The position numbers were made by a program, and so were the translations under genes. 64,000 nt of DNA from Toxoplasma gondii ME49 (taxonomy: Eukaryota > Apicomplexa > Conoidasida > Eucoccidiorida > Sarcocystidae), in contig NC_031480.1 of the NCBI RefSeq assembly GCF_000006565.2, positions 2,701,529 through 2,765,528 of the forward strand, read 5' to 3'. Shown piece by piece: positions 1 to 13,031 of this stretch. How positions within the stretch are numbered: the first letter of the stretch is position 1; every line of letters begins with the position of its first letter. Below the pieces are notes generated by a model. That model made no database searches, was not told the origin of the DNA, and saw nothing but the letters and a program-made list of their open reading frames with translations.

Positions 1-1
1 T

Positions 2-343
2 GGGCTCCAACTAGCCTCGGCTCACGACGAGCAACTCCTGGGGTTGGGCGGCGCGGGGCCCAGAACAAGAAACGAACGGAGACTCGCGCAACAATTCGGC
101 GCCGCCTCTGGATCCGCAGGCGCCGCGGGACTCGGCCCCGGCGGCGGAGTGTTGGAAATGAATCGAAAAAGAAGCAAGTGAGATACCTAGAATCCACTTC
201 GGCTCTCGATTTCTTTCATTGACGTCTCCCTCACCTTCCCCCGTGTATCATACAAACGAATGATCGTCCAATTGTTCTTCGTTCTCCTAATAGACCATTT
301 ATAGATATAAATATTCTCATGTGGAAGGATATATACAAATACA

Positions 344-388
<45 letters not shown>

Positions 389-3300
389 GTATGCGTGTAT
401 GCATGCATGTATATATATACATGCATATGGATATGTCGCGCCCTTTGTTTCGTATTCGTTCTCTGCGTCTCAGCTTTGTTCATGTGCTTGGCCGCATACT
501 CGCTGTTGCACCGTTTTCTGTTCTTTTCTTTTTAGGCTTTTCCTCAAGTACTCTCCCGAGGCTGTGGCGGAGCGGCGGTGGAAACGGAGAAGGCGCGAGG
601 CGCTGATGGCGCGCGGCATCCTTCCTCCCGCAGTCGGTGAGCATGCAGACAGTCTCGGGTGGCGTCGCGGGTGTATGGACACTTGCCGGTGCGCCGCACG
701 TAGAGCAGGAGCCACGCATGCATCGATGCATGCGTAGATTGGTTTTTCCTGGACGGGGTGAACAGCGACTGAAAGGAAGAGGACTCCGTTTCTCAGGTGG
801 AGCTCAGCGGCAGTGTCTCTGTGCGCCACATCGTTGCTCTGTACTCACAAACGTACCGACTGACGCGGACTGGCCGCAACAGTCGCAGCCGGCGCGAGAG
901 GCATGCATCTGTTTTTGCGTAGACATTTTTTATGAAGAGCGGCTCATTTGTTTCAGGGCGCTCCCCGGCGGTCTGTGCGGCGTTCTTGTTGAACTTCAGA
1001 TGTCTTTCGGCTGCAGCAATGCCTGGAGGAAAGACGCTTTGCACCTGCAGACTTCATCTTCGCGCTAAATATTCTCTACCGCCTCTCAAGTCCGGATCGC
1101 GGCATCTCTATTCAACAGGCAAGTCCCGGCACTCGTGCCCGCCGAACACACATGTTACGCAAATATGCATTTGTGAAAATGCATATAAGGCTACTTGCAT
1201 ACATATATGTGTATATGCATATGGAAGTGAACGTACGAGTCTTCGTACAATCTAACAAATAAATGTACGTTTATTCACGTAGATGGTGGTATTAAGTAAG
1301 ATACATACATATCTGTGCATACAGACACGTTTATACGTGCAAATAAACATTTAAGGATAGACGCATATATACATATGTATATATATAAATATATATAAAT
1401 ATATACATATTTTCAAATGCATTTGAGAAGTTGCATGTCGTGTGGAGACGGGAGGCGCAGATCTCCTTGGGCGTTTTTTTTGTGGCGTGGAGTCTCGCGA
1501 CCTCTGGTGGGTGCGGCTCTTGAACGGCAGCATCTGCGTCTGTGTGTATATCCATTTACTTCTTCGAATGCTCCTACATATGCATGCGACTATATATTTT
1601 TCCGACGTCTATGCGGTGTGCCTGTTTGTGGGCCAGTGCGGAGTAGCAGACGTGCGGTTTTCCTGGTTTTTTTTCGCAGCATCCCGGTCTCGTCGACCAG
1701 CTCAGCGGGATTCTAACGGAAGCAGCTTTGTCTGCTCGTCGCTCTCTTCTTCGTCGTCTCCAGCCCTCTGTTTCGCCAGACTGGCCAGCGTTTTTTTTGT
1801 CGATTTTCGATGCGGAATTGCCGCCAGCCTCTCGTGTGGCGCTTCTGCATGACCCGCTGCGGCCGGCGGACCTCCTCCCGCCTCTCCCCTTCTCTTCCTC
1901 TGGGGCGTCCGCCGCTACCGTCTCTGAGGACGAGGCCAGTCTCCACATTGTCTCTTTGGTCGCGGCGACTTTGAGCAACATCTTGTTTGAGGCAGGGAAC
2001 GTGAACTTCTTGGCGGGCGTCTCTCGCCAGTGTCTCCTTGACGCCTCCGTAGCGGCTGGGCTCCAAGTCGCGCGGGAGGGCGACAGAGACAGAGTCTCCG
2101 AGCCTGCGTCCGGAAGCGCCTCTTCCTTCTGGGAGGAAGTCTTCGCCGCGGCGCGAGGCGCTTCTCTTCTCCGCACCGGAGGCCCCATCGTCCACGCTGC
2201 CTCCGGTGGCCGATTCAGTGGAGTTTCTGGAGGCTCCAAGAGCCTTTCGACCGCGGTTGCGTCTCCGACTGCCGGGTGCCTGGGGGCGGCCGTCGGGGAG
2301 ACGACCGTCGCGGACGGCCTCCTGGTGGCTGAGGGAGGAGGCAACAGACACGCAGAAGAAGAGAGGAGACTAGCGGTCCTGCGGGAGGACGAGCGGCGAA
2401 CAAGGAACGAGGTGAATGCGGAGTTTGCAGACGAAGAAGAAGAATGCAGCGAAACAGAGGCCGTCGAGCTGGAGGAAGAAATTCTTCTGGGACTGTCGGA
2501 GGTGCGTTGAAGAAGGAAGTCTTGAGAAGACTTCAGTGTCTCTGCGGAAGTCGTTTTCTTCAAATGTCGTTGAGATTCGTCGTCTTCAGGGAGTCGGTTT
2601 GTCACGCGTTCTCCCGTTTTGTGTCCCAGACTGCCCCCTTCGAGATTCGCGATCTTTCTTGCAATTCAAGCCTCTGTTTTCGGTTCTCCGCGTGTGCTCT
2701 GCAGAAGTCCGACATCGCGTTCACGCGTCAGTGCCGCATGTTTCGGCGACCTCCGTCCTCGTCCGGGAGCAGCGAGGCGTCGAGCCTCACTGGCGGACTT
2801 CTCTTGGGCGCCTTCTCGTCTCCGGGCTCCGCGGGTGCCGGTGTCTCCTCTTCGGGCGCCTTGGGCTCCAACGGCTTTCTGTCTCTGTCGAGCGGCGGCG
2901 GCCTGGGCGCGAGCGGAGACGGAGCGGGGCCCTCCGGCGGGCGGACTCGAGAGCAGGAGCGACTGGCGGCGCGCGTGAGGGAAAGGACTCTGAAAGGTTT
3001 AGCGTCGGCGCTCCTGTCCGCTCTGGACTGCTGTGCCATCGCCGCGTACGAGGGCGAACGTCGCATTTCTACAGTGTGTACAGAGAGCGCGATGCGGATG
3101 CTCGACGCCTTCCTGGTACGGGAGAGGAAGCAGAGGCAGACGCAACTCTCGAAGGCCGTCGACGCAGCCTCGCCCGTGGTCTCTGGCGAGCTCGGAGCAG
3201 GAAAGCGAGCAGGCGACGGCGAGAAAGAAGTGGAGGCAGCGGTTGCCGAGAAAGGCGAAGAGGTGGAAGTGTCTGCGGAGAAGAAGGTGGGTGAAGAGAG

Positions 3301-6300
3301 CGCGATGAAGGAGGTCAGTTGGTCGCCTCGACACAGAAGCCAGGGCTCGGACGCTCCCTGTCTCCTTCTGTCGAATGCGAAGAAAGCAGTGGGAGCCCTC
3401 GCAGACGCTCTTGCGGCGGTGGGGGACGACGAAGCGAGAGAAGAAGGGAAGGAGCTCAGAGAGCAGCAGGTCTGTCGCCTTCTGGTAGCCGCCGCCCACG
3501 GCGACGTCGCGCAGCTTCTCCAGCTGCTGATTCAAGAACAAGCGAGTGGGGTCGCGCGTGAGGAAAGCAACGCCGCCTCCTTTCTTGCCGAGTGCAAGCG
3601 TCAAGAGACACGCGAACTGGAGGCGCCGGCCTTCGGCCTTCTGGCCGGCTACGGCGCGGCGAGGAAGGCGGTGGCCATCGCTGCCTCTGGGCGAGAGGCT
3701 GGCCTCATGAGGGCGGAGGCCGAGGAGCGACGGCGCGCGGAAGGCCCGATGGAGAAAGACGAATCAGGAGACCAGGCGGACGGCGGCCGCGCGAGGGAGA
3801 GTGCGAGGGAGGAGAAAAGGAGAGATCCCTCGGCGTCAGAGTCGGAAATCTCCGCGTATTCCTGTTCCTTGGCTTCACCGGATCCGAGTGCAGGCGTGAC
3901 CGTCGGTGTCTCTTCTGCGGGTCCTCTGGCAACCGACGTGGAAATGATGGAGACAGAAGCCCCACAGAGACAGAGGTCTTTCGAGAGGACTCTAAACACC
4001 CGACTGGAAGGCGAGTCTCTGCTGCCTACTCTTTCAACTTCTCCCGCGAAAGAAGTGAATCGTCCGAGCGGTGCAACGACGTCTGTCGTCGCGTCCGTGA
4101 ACGGGGGAAGGCTCGTTGCGTCTTCCGCCTCCCTCAAGGGTCGCGCCGTCGAAGAGGTCGTCAGTTCCGCAGAGGTCTCTGAAACGCAGAACTTGCTTTT
4201 TGGGCCTCTGGTGTCTCTCGTCGCGGAGAACTCGTCACCTCTTTTTTCTGCGAGTATCTTGCGACCTTCGGGCAAGACCGAGAAGGACGGCGACAAGAAG
4301 GGACTCTGCTTTTCGCAGTCTGCCTGCGGGTGCCAAACGCCACCTGTCTCGCGTCTTCCCGGCGAACCGCGCCCGGAGGGCCGAATGCGCGAGGAGGAGA
4401 TGGCGAGGAGGGAGGAGGCTGAGGGAGAGGAGACGCCAAGCGAGCCGGACGGAGTTCTTGCTTTGGCAGCGACGCCTCTGCTGCTGGGCCATCTCGAGGC
4501 CGACCAGTCGGAGTTCGCTTTCGATTTCGCGGCCTTCCTTTCTCCTGGGGTGTCTCGTGAGGAGGCGGCGAGCCGCCTGGAGGCGCTCGCGAGGGCCGAC
4601 GGCCGCGCCGCGTCGCTGGTCTCCCAGAACCCCCTGGTCAAGCAGTTTGTCTCCGACCTCGGCCTGTTCAAGTCCCAGGCGACGGTGCGGCCGACGAAGA
4701 AGAAGAAGGCGTCTCCCTTGGAGAAGGCGAGTGCATTGTCTCTCGACCGCTTTCTCTCCAGCGAGGTGTGCAGAGCCCTGCAGGCGGTGCAGCGCGTCTC
4801 CGAAGCGACACCGGCGTCGCGGCTCAAGCAGCTGGCGTTCTATCGCCACACGGCGAGGATCCTCGAGTCTCTGCTCTCCTTCTCGGCTTCGTCTCTGGGG
4901 CAAGCCCCCGCTTCCTGGGAACAGCCTCACGGCCTCGCCGCCTTCCTTCTCGCGCTTCAACTCCTGATGCTCGGAGATCCACAGACCCTCGGGAAGGCTC
5001 TGGAGCCTGTCTACTCCCGCGTGGTTGCGGCGGCTGCCCTCCTCCTGCCGGGCATCGGAACGCGGCAGCTGTCTCCTCCCCACACCGGCGCGGAAGGCTT
5101 GCGGGGTCCCGAGGCCGAGAAGAAGCTCGACGGCGACGCCGAGAGAAGAGAGGGCGAGACGAAGCCCGACGTGGAAGGGGAGAGACACCGGGTAGAGAAA
5201 CACGAGAGCGAGAGACGCGAGGGAGAGAAGGAAGTCGGCGAGTGCGGGGAAGAAGAGGCGTCGAACGAGAAGATCGCGAGAGAGAAGAGAGCGCAAGTCG
5301 AGGGCGAGGAGACAGGCGCCATCGGAAGCGAGAACAAGTCTGCGTCGAAGGGGAAGAGGGACGACGCGAAAGCGAAGGACGGCTCTGCTGAAATCTCGAG
5401 ACGCGAGGAAGACACAGCAGATGGAGAGCTCGCAAATGCCGAACGCATTCGCCTCGCCGGTTGGGCGAAGCTGAAGGAACACAGCACCCAACTCAGTCCG
5501 CATCTTGAAACCGGCATTGCATGCGTCAAGGCCTTCACTGCCCTCGTGGCTCTGGTGAGGCTTCAGCGCAGGGAGGCGCAGTTGCAGGTGGAGACAAAGA
5601 CACCTGCCTTCTCTTCCTGCGTCTGTATGACCAGACGCGAGCCGAGTCACTTTAAATAGCCGACGAAGGGCAATTGCTAGATTGCTAGCAACCTGTGGGG
5701 ATCTGATGGAGCAGCTGGAACCGCGCGTTCGATCAGTCGTCGTCTGACCAAAAACGCCTCCTTTCTGGCTGGCGACGGAAGCGCCGTCTCTCGCTGGTGA
5801 CTCAAATGCTCTGCGTTTCTTCTTGCCCTTCTCTCCCCTCCCCACTTGTTCCGCCTGCGGGCAGGTGGCGTTCCTGCGATGTGCCATGTTCGCTCTGCTC
5901 TTGAATCTCCGGTCTTTGCTCTCCGACGTTTTTTTCAATTCTGTCTGTGGATGTTCTCTTCTCTGATGTTTCGTGTCGATGTCTGCTTCTCCAGAGTGTA
6001 ACCTCCGACCTCTGATCTCCGCGCTGTTTCTACGTCTTGTCTGTCGCGCATCCTTGCTCTGCGATCTCTGCAGCTGCCGCCCCCTCCCTCGCCTTCTCTC
6101 TTTGCTTCTTCGTCTTCTCTCCTCTACCGAGATGCCCCGCAGTCTTCTTGGCTGGCCCTGTCCTTCGTTTCCGCAGTTGCTCGTTTCTTGAAATCTCTCC
6201 AAGAAATTTCTAAAACGCGCATTCCCCGCGTTCTCCAGTGCGCCCCAGGTTCGTCTCGTCGTCTAGTTAAGATTTGGTGTAGCTTTTGACATAAACTGTG

Positions 6301-7804
6301 CTACGGCGACCGCGCGGCACTATAGAGGAACAGGTTGCTAAGTTTTGCAGTCTTCTTCTCTGGGGAACCTGGGACCTTTGCTTCGCTCGTCTCGGTTTCA
6401 AGACGGAACTCGAGAGAGCTTTTGTGCATGTCAACGAGGCGGAGGCGCCCTGAGACATGAATGCTTTTTCACTTCGGGGATGGACTAGGCGACGGCTTTT
6501 TGATTCTGCGTTTCTCTGCAAAGAGACCTGCGCATGCGTTTGGGTCTGTGCCCTGTATACCCCACGATTTTCCCTGTCTCGTTGTCTCTGTTCTGTCACT
6601 CATCTGTGGCCGGCAGTGTCTCTGCTACCGAAGTCCCCGGGTGTCTGTCATCGCTCGCTTTTTCGAAAGCAACTCTTTCTGGAAAGACCCGCCTCTCTGC
6701 CTGTGCGGTGCCGGTGCCGCTGCATGCGTCTCAGGCCTCCACTTTCTTCAGGCTGTCGCCGAGTTCGCATCCCAGATGCTCCTCTTCCGCCAGACGGTAT
6801 GTCTCGAAAATAAGCCGAACCGTGTGTCGAAACCTTTGGAGGGCCTCGAAGCTTCCGTGAGAGGGAACAGAGAGACACCGCGACAGAGAGGACGAGTGGG
6901 GAGCGCAAGTGGAAGAGGGGGACAGAGGGTCGACGAGGCATCGAAATAAATGAACAACACAGAGGAAACAAGAGAGTCAGAAACAACGGCAGAAGGTGCC
7001 AGTGAAAGTCGAAAAATCATCTTTGGGGAAGGAGACTTTGACAGGAGACACAAAGAACATGCTGAGGAGTCGAAAGGAGAAGAAGGGATTTTTAGAACAG
7101 ACAGAAATGTAGCTGATGAACCGCGGTTTCGTCGCGGGTGTCGGGCAAGTCAGGGCGCTTAAGGGATTCGTTGTGAAATACATTTTTTCTTCTTCAAACG
7201 ATCAGGCTATCTACGCGCACCTCGAAATTTTCCTCGCGGTTGCTTCCGCCGTTCTGGAGCTCGAAATTTCCGTGCCGTCAATCCAGCTCCCGCGGATCCT
7301 CATCAAAGGTGATTTCCCCTTGCCTGGCCCTCCTCTCAGACATACAAAACAATAAATAAATATACATATATATATTTATATACGAGGGGCGGAGATGGAA
7401 AAGACAAGCTGAGAGCGAAGAACACTGCATGCCTGCAGCTTGTTCGACAAACTCACGTGAAGCACCATCAGTGAACAGTCAGTGAAGGAAAGCCCATTAA
7501 ACCACCGAAAGTCGAACATTTTTTGTCACCCCTGGCACCAGATAAATCTATATCTCTGTATATTTATATCTGTATCTATATATTGAGAGAGACATGCGGA
7601 TATGAATGTGTACCTGTGCATCTGCACATGCAGCTGCAGAGAGCTCTCTGTTTACTATATTCCTTTTCCGCATATAAGCCTATCTGTATATGTCCGTTGC
7701 CAGATTCACCTTTGTCTGTTACGTTGAGTTGCCAGACGTCTGCTTCATAAACAAGTCTTCAGCTGCGTCTCTGTTTCCCAGGTTCCCTGTCTACAGATAC
7801 ATAC

Positions 7805-7839
<35 letters not shown>

Positions 7840-8591
7840 TAGATAGGTAGATATTTATATAGATAGGTAGACATAGATAGAGAGATATAGGCATAGATAT
7901 ATATATTTATATAATTGTATATTTGTATATGCCTAACTTTCTGCACGGTTCGTTCCCCGTCCCGTGTGCAGGATGCGCTCTGGTGGGTCAACGGGTCCGC
8001 GTGTCTGGCCGGTGTGGTGATTTCAGCTTGCCTCGCAGTGATTTATCTGACAGCCGACGGTCCGGCGGAGGCTCTCTGTGAAGTCCTCGAGTGCGTCGGC
8101 AAGCCATGCGGAAGGGAGACGCAGGAGACATCGACGCGCCAGCGCCAAGGCAGGAAGCGTCCCTCGCCTGCCGCCGTCGAAGCCGCTGCGAAACTCTTCA
8201 TTGCGCCGCTTCTCCGTTTCCTCCAATTCCGGATGGTCCGTCTCTTTCCAGATCTCGCTCGTTACCTGTGTCTTTCGGTGTCCATCTTCGCATGTCTTCA
8301 TATACGGTTCCCCTTCGTCTGGAGGTATCTGTTTCTATGTGAATGGCTGTCTATCTACAGTTGCCTTCATCGATATCCGTCTGGGTCTGGCGACCTCTGT
8401 TCTTCTGTCTCTCTATGTGTCTGTGCCGAGTTTCTGCATTTGTGCTTCTCAGTCTTCACTCTTCCCGGTGCATATCGATCTGCGTCTCTTTTCTGCTTCT
8501 CTCTATGTAAATGGAGATCTCGACCTATATTTCTACCGAGTTACGCAAATCTCTCTGTCTCTGCATATATATATATATATGTATATGTATA

Positions 8592-8628
<37 letters not shown>

Positions 8629-11600
8629 GTATACATGTTTATACCCTCCAGATTACTTGTGTGTTCTTGGTGGCCTGCGTGTGGCATGGTTTTTTCGGCT
8701 GTCGTTTTCTCTTTTCCCCCCCCCCCCCTCGCCCTCTCTCTCCTCGTCGCCGCTTCAGAGTGTCTCTTTCGCTTCTTCCTGCCTTTTGCAGCACCGTACC
8801 GTGAGGCTCCAGTGTCAGAGCCAGCTGGCTGATCCGCTGGCGCCGTCGACGGCGCTCTTCGAGGCAGAGGCGAATCGCCGGCTAGTGTCTCCGTTGTGTC
8901 CGAGTCCGTTCGCGACGGTGATTCCTCACTTCTTCGTTTCTGCCTGTCCCAAGGGCTCCGTGTCTCTGGAGAAGAGCCGGGGAGGCTGGGCCTATTCACA
9001 CTACATTGGCGCAATTGACGAGATCCCGGACGCAGCGTGGCAGGCAACCAAGGCGCCGCCTTCCAAGCCTGGAGAGCCGTCTGGCGAGCCCAAGGCGACC
9101 GCGCAGGCTTCTCCGGCTGCTCTGTCGGCCTTGACCTCGCGCCCCGACGACGCGGACTCAGCACCCCAGGGGCCTTTTTTCACCGCGCCGAGGGTCCCGC
9201 TGGGGGAGGAGAGCGCCACGCCGGGTCTCTTACCTCTCTCTGAGGGGGAGGAACGCGAGGGATGGAAAAGGCGAGCGGGTACGGAGGACGACGACTGCGA
9301 GACGGAGGCGTACAGACGGTCGGCGCAAGTGATCGCGGAGTGCGCGTTTCCGTTCGTCGTCCCCGACGCCGCCAGGGCGCGAGACGAAGAGAAGGAGACT
9401 CCGAAGACTCGCGCCTTGCGGACAGAGGCCGTTGGAAGGAAAACCGAAGATACGCCTACTGGAAAGAAGGGGAGCGGCGAGGGCATTGGCGCCGTCGCGA
9501 TTTTCCTTGGCCAGGGAAAACTCGACTCGGACGCCAGTTCCGGAAAAATGCCCCGACCCCGCGACGTGGGCGGCGGACCCCCGAGCCGAACTCGTCAGGG
9601 CCCTGGAACCTGCGAGGCGGAGCCGGCCGAGCGGGCGGGCGCGACCGTGCTTGGAAAGGATCCACTGCCGGCGCTGTCGTCTCTGTTGCCCGGAGAGAAA
9701 GAACGTGAAGAGGAGCCGTCGCCTACCAGCTCCTCTCACTCCGCACTGGAGAAGAAACGGGATGACGGAAGCGACGTCGAGGGGCGCGAAGACGACCGCG
9801 AGGAGACCTCTGGGCCGTCGCCCCTGTTTGGGCAAGACGAGACGCACGGAGCGCCTCAGCCTTCGAACCGGGACGATGAAGACAGAGGGGCGTCGGCCAA
9901 CGCCTTCTACGCGAACGCGTCAGGGTACTACCCCTCCGGGCCTCCAAGTCAGGGCGATCCCGCCGGGGGCGCGTCCTATCCATTCTACTACGCTTCTTCG
10001 GAGCCGCACGGCCCCTCGGCTCCAGGCATGTGGCAGACTGCGCCGATCGGGGGCAGTCCCCAGGGTCCCGGGATGTACCCTGGGTCGTCGTTCGGGCCTC
10101 AGGGCTTCGCTGCTCAGGCGCAGGTCGCGAATCGAGTCAATCCGCAGGGGCAGTGGATGGGCATGCACCCTTCCTCGCAACACTACGCGAGCTCGTACTT
10201 CCCGGAGAACTACTACTCTTCCTCTTCCTCCTGGCGCCAGCAACAGTGGCTGCAATGGCAGCACGAGCAGCAGCGCGCAGTCGCCCGCCAGGTCTGTGGG
10301 GCGGGGTCTGCAGGGTCTGGCGGCGGAGACAGTCCATTCTTCCCTTCGGCGTATCCACACATGGTGCAGGGACAGCCGCCTGTGCAGAACTGGGGCGGAA
10401 ACGCGTACCAGGGTGGCTGGCAGCCGGGCCAAGGCGAGAGCCGGGATATCCCGTTCTTCGACGTCAACAGCGCCGGTGCACCCGCGCTCGGGGCCCCAGG
10501 AAGCCAACAGGGCGCCGGAGGGGTCGCCGCAGGGGCCCGCGTCGGGAACGAGGGCGAAGAGCCCCAAAACGCTTGGCCCACCCCACACATGCAAGGCAGC
10601 CAAGAGGCCGGCGCCGTGGGGCGGAGCGAGGACCCGCCGGAAGCGACTCGAGGTCCGCCAGCTCACCGGACTTCCCACCCTGGAGTTGCGCCCTTCGAGG
10701 CGAGGCCTCGAGACGGCGAGTGTCCAACTTACCCCCGCGAGATGGGAGGTCCCCATGGCCCCGACGCCAGACCGTCGCACCCGAGCCTCGCTCAAATGTC
10801 TCCTGGCTACACTCCTGCGTCGGGCCAAGCCCCCGTCGCTTCTTTTCTCCCGTCGGCGCCCTTCGGAGCGTCCCAGGACCGCGCCCAGATGTACGGCGGG
10901 GCTGGGGCTCCGGGCCAGGAGGCCCCGAGGCCCGAGGCGTATGGGTCTGGGGACCCGGGGACCCTGGGAGGCGCCTCGCAGGGCGACGGCGCGCATGCGG
11001 CTCTGCGAGACGATGCCAGCTGCGCACACGGTCTCCTTCGGGAGAGTGGGGAAAAGGAAGAGACACGAAACGAGCGCGAAGAACGAGAAGGGAAGGGCGG
11101 GTGTCGCTCGGGGTCCCCGACCTCTCCCGGCGCAGACGGCGCGGGAGCCTCTAAGGCGCCGCCCCGGCCTGCGGCAGTGCATGCGGCTTCCCCAACTGGA
11201 ACGAAGAAGAAGATGAAGAAGGAAGACCTCAAGGCAGGGGTCACAGACAGCCTGTCTGCTGCTGCTGTCGCTGCCGCGGTTGCCTTTGGAGACGAAGAGG
11301 CCAAAGTCGATGAAGACGTTTCCGTGGGTGTCAGTGCCCTTCTTCTTCTTGCCTCCAACTCGCTCACTCTGCCTCTCCTCAGGCCGCATCTGCCGACCAT
11401 AACTGAGGTGAGGAAGCGAGAAACACAGGAGAGCGAACGCACAGAGGGAGGGACGGTGTCGCACGGGGATCTGTGCTGCAACTCGAATGGGAGGAAAAGG
11501 AGACCACAAAAGTCTGGAAAAAACGGAGATACAATGCGAGTCTCCGCTTTAACTAGGAAATAAATCATTCTATGAGTAACGAACTGGGTCGCGGAAGTTT

Positions 11601-12213
11601 GAAGGGTCGCTTTCCGCCTTCGAAAACAGGCTCGACATTGAAGCAAATGTGTGGAAGATGTAACGTGAAAGAATGCAGATAAAAGTTCATCTCTAGATGG
11701 AGATGGACATTTCGCGACAGGTGCTGTTTAGGTCACCGCGTCCTGACAAAAGAGGACATCACCCTTTTACCCTGCAGGCGAATTCTGCACGGACAAGAAA
11801 CACAAAGAAACAACTGCACATTCATGCATACATGCATATATATAAATATATATATAAATACATACATGCCCATGTTTCCTGCGTACGTCTTTTTTGGGTT
11901 TTGTGTGCAGCTGGCGTGGTACAAGACGACGGCAAGCAGTTGTCTGTTCTCCGTAGTGCAGGAATTGCTTTCTTGTTTCCGCGATGCCCCGCCAGTTCAC
12001 TTGAGAGGCTTTCATGACGGCGCGGCTTACTTTCCTTCGTGTGTGAAAGAAGCGACAGGGACAGCAGACGCAGCGAACGAAGCAGCAAGGAAGGCGCGCA
12101 TCTCGGAAGAATTCGCCAAGCTGGGCAACTCCCAGCATCTGCTTTGCGTACGCAAAGTCGGACAAGCGGGAAAGCTGCTGAGTGTGCCAGAGATCATCGA
12201 GATGCGGGGGTGA
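2..12213 (+). CDS. Very large multi-exon protein, unknown family (5' end outside window)
   Basis: I do not recognise this protein. Phase-consistent exons are 2-177, 536-636, 1000-1118, 1680-2501, 2705-5554, 6752-6796, 7206-7308, about 7972-8080, 8792-11407 and 11911-12213 (stop). Most junctions show GT..AG; the one after 1118 is AG|GCAAGT, a GC-AG intron. The part up to about 2000 is helical and repeat-like (for example LEERRFAPADFIFALNILYR). Exon 2705-5554 is mostly acidic low complexity, ending in a helical stretch. The exon near 7972 carries a hydrophobic run (GSACLAGVVISACLAVIYL). Exon 8792-11407 holds a Gly/Gln/Tyr/Ser/Pro-rich, prion-like region. The phase between 7308 and 7972 does not match, so a small exon or another splice site is missed there, and the 3' end of the 7972 exon is not fixed. 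HEAT/ARM-like helical repeats are my guess only. Confidence 0.7.
347..382. repeat. (AT)n microsatellite in an intron
   Basis: An uninterrupted AT dinucleotide tract inside the intron between exons 2-177 and 536-636, followed by TGCATGCATG words. Confidence 0.9.
1118..1680 (+). other. GC-AG intron
   Basis: The upstream exon reads ATT CAA CAG and is followed by GCAAGT rather than GT. AG|GCAAGT is the typical strong context for a non-canonical GC donor. The acceptor is a long T-run then cgcag before CAT CCC GGT. Both sides are phase 0 and the joined protein is uninterrupted. No GT donor lies in a suitable position. Confidence 0.65.
2705..5554 (+). CDS. Large internal exon of the unknown gene (2850 nt)
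   Basis: This is one exon of the gene spanning 2-12213, in phase 0 at both ends. The acceptor is ctctgcag before AAG TCC and the donor is GCTCTG|gtgagg. It encodes 950 residues. A conserved-looking start (about 2705-3160) is followed by Glu/Lys/Arg/Ala-rich disorder, a more ordered block around 4440-5090 with helical leucine-rich segments, a second charged stretch, and a final helix (about 5430-5554). The 45-nt exon 6752-6796 (AVAEFASQMLLFRQT) and exon 7206-7308 continue this helical block. The long minus-strand ORFs here are shadows of the GC-rich exon. Confidence 0.7.
7809..7837. repeat. (AT)n microsatellite in an intron
   Basis: AT dinucleotide tract followed by imperfect GATA/TAGA-type repeats to about 7915, inside the intron preceding the exon at 7972. 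Confidence 0.9.
8563..8640. repeat. AT-rich microsatellite in an intron
   Basis: Alternating AT/GTAT repeats inside the intron that precedes the exon at 8792. A poly-C tract follows at about 8718-8728. Confidence 0.85.
8792..11407 (+). CDS. Large 3' exon of the unknown gene with prion-like Q/G/Y/S-rich region
   Basis: This is an exon of the gene spanning 2-12213. It opens after a pyrimidine-rich tract and gccttttgcag, and ends at ACTGAG|gtgagg in phase 0, matching the final exon at 11911. The first 80 residues look folded. The rest is disordered and rich in Pro, Gly, Ser and Glu. About 9900-10300 encodes Tyr/Ser/Gln/Gly-rich sequence (SSSSSWRQQQWLQWQHEQQ), as in proteins that form condensates. 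A short pyrimidine-rich stretch at about 11327-11385 could be a mini-intron; reading through keeps the frame. Confidence 0.6.
11911..12213 (+). CDS. Last exon of the unknown gene
   Basis: The exon begins after ttgtgtgcag and encodes 100 residues ending in PEIIEMRG then TGA. The reading LAWYKTTASSCLFSVVQELL is amphipathic-helical and unlike the flanking non-coding DNA. Phase 0 agrees with the donor at 11407. The preceding 503-bp intron carries a short AT-rich microsatellite. Confidence 0.6.
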   Translation: MAWYKTTASSCLFSVVQELLSCFRDAPPVHLRGFHDGAAYFPSCVKEATGTADAANEAARKARISEEFAKLGNSQHLLCVRKVGQAGKLLSVPEIIEMRG

Positions 12214-12977
12214 TCTGTCTCTTCGGTGGGCCTTTCAGCACCAGAGAGAGAGATGGAGAAAAACGGAGAAAGCAAGGCGTCTCTGTGTCCTCAGTAGCTC
12301 GAGAGAACGTGTCTTTTGCCACTCGGGAAGTGAGGGGATTTGCGGTGCGAGGCGTTAGGAAGCATGCATGTCTTCAGAAAAAAGCCTGGGGAGTTTGCCG
12401 TCGCGGCATGTCGCGTTCGTCGGGATTGGTTGAGAGACTGCGACGCTGGTCAGTCTTTCTTTGTGCGCTTGGTTTCAAAAAGCTGCGAAGTGCAAAGGTT
12501 GGGCCGCTCTACAGCATATACGCAGCGTTTGCTGCTTCTCGTCCCTAAATCCTTGCAAAGGCTGTCGGACTCCAACTTTTTTCTCTGCTGCGTTCGGCGT
12601 TCTCTCCTAGCGTCTGTGGCGTGGTCTGTCGCTATTCCCTTCCGGAGGAGTGCGTGGTTTTTCATTTTTCTCTGCTTTTTGGAGTCCGGTTCTCGATCTT
12701 TCTCCATTTCTTGATTCTCCCCTGTTTCTCGCATGTCGCGAGACTCCTCGCCGAATTGTGCGATGGTAGAAACACGGAGAAATGAGATTCTTTGTTTTTT
12801 AGTCCAGAGACGCAGAAAAGTAAAGACAGTCTTGTTTACCGGATCCAGCTTCGGTTGGGCTAAAAGTTAAAATGGCCATTCCGGTAGAAAAAAGAACACA
12901 CCTGAGCAGACAAAAACTTGCAGATCTGCGGGAAATATCAAGACAAGCATTCTCAAACGTATCCATATATCTATATC

Positions 12978-13031
<54 letters not shown>

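Noticed and set aside
4235..6202. 655-codon minus-strand ORF
   Set aside because: It overlaps the large + strand exon 2705-5554, is Arg-rich and repetitive, and mirrors the GC-rich codon pattern of that exon.
9920..11509. 529-codon minus-strand ORF and several + strand Arg-rich ORFs
   Set aside because: Shadows of the exon 8792-11407; no domain and no splice support.
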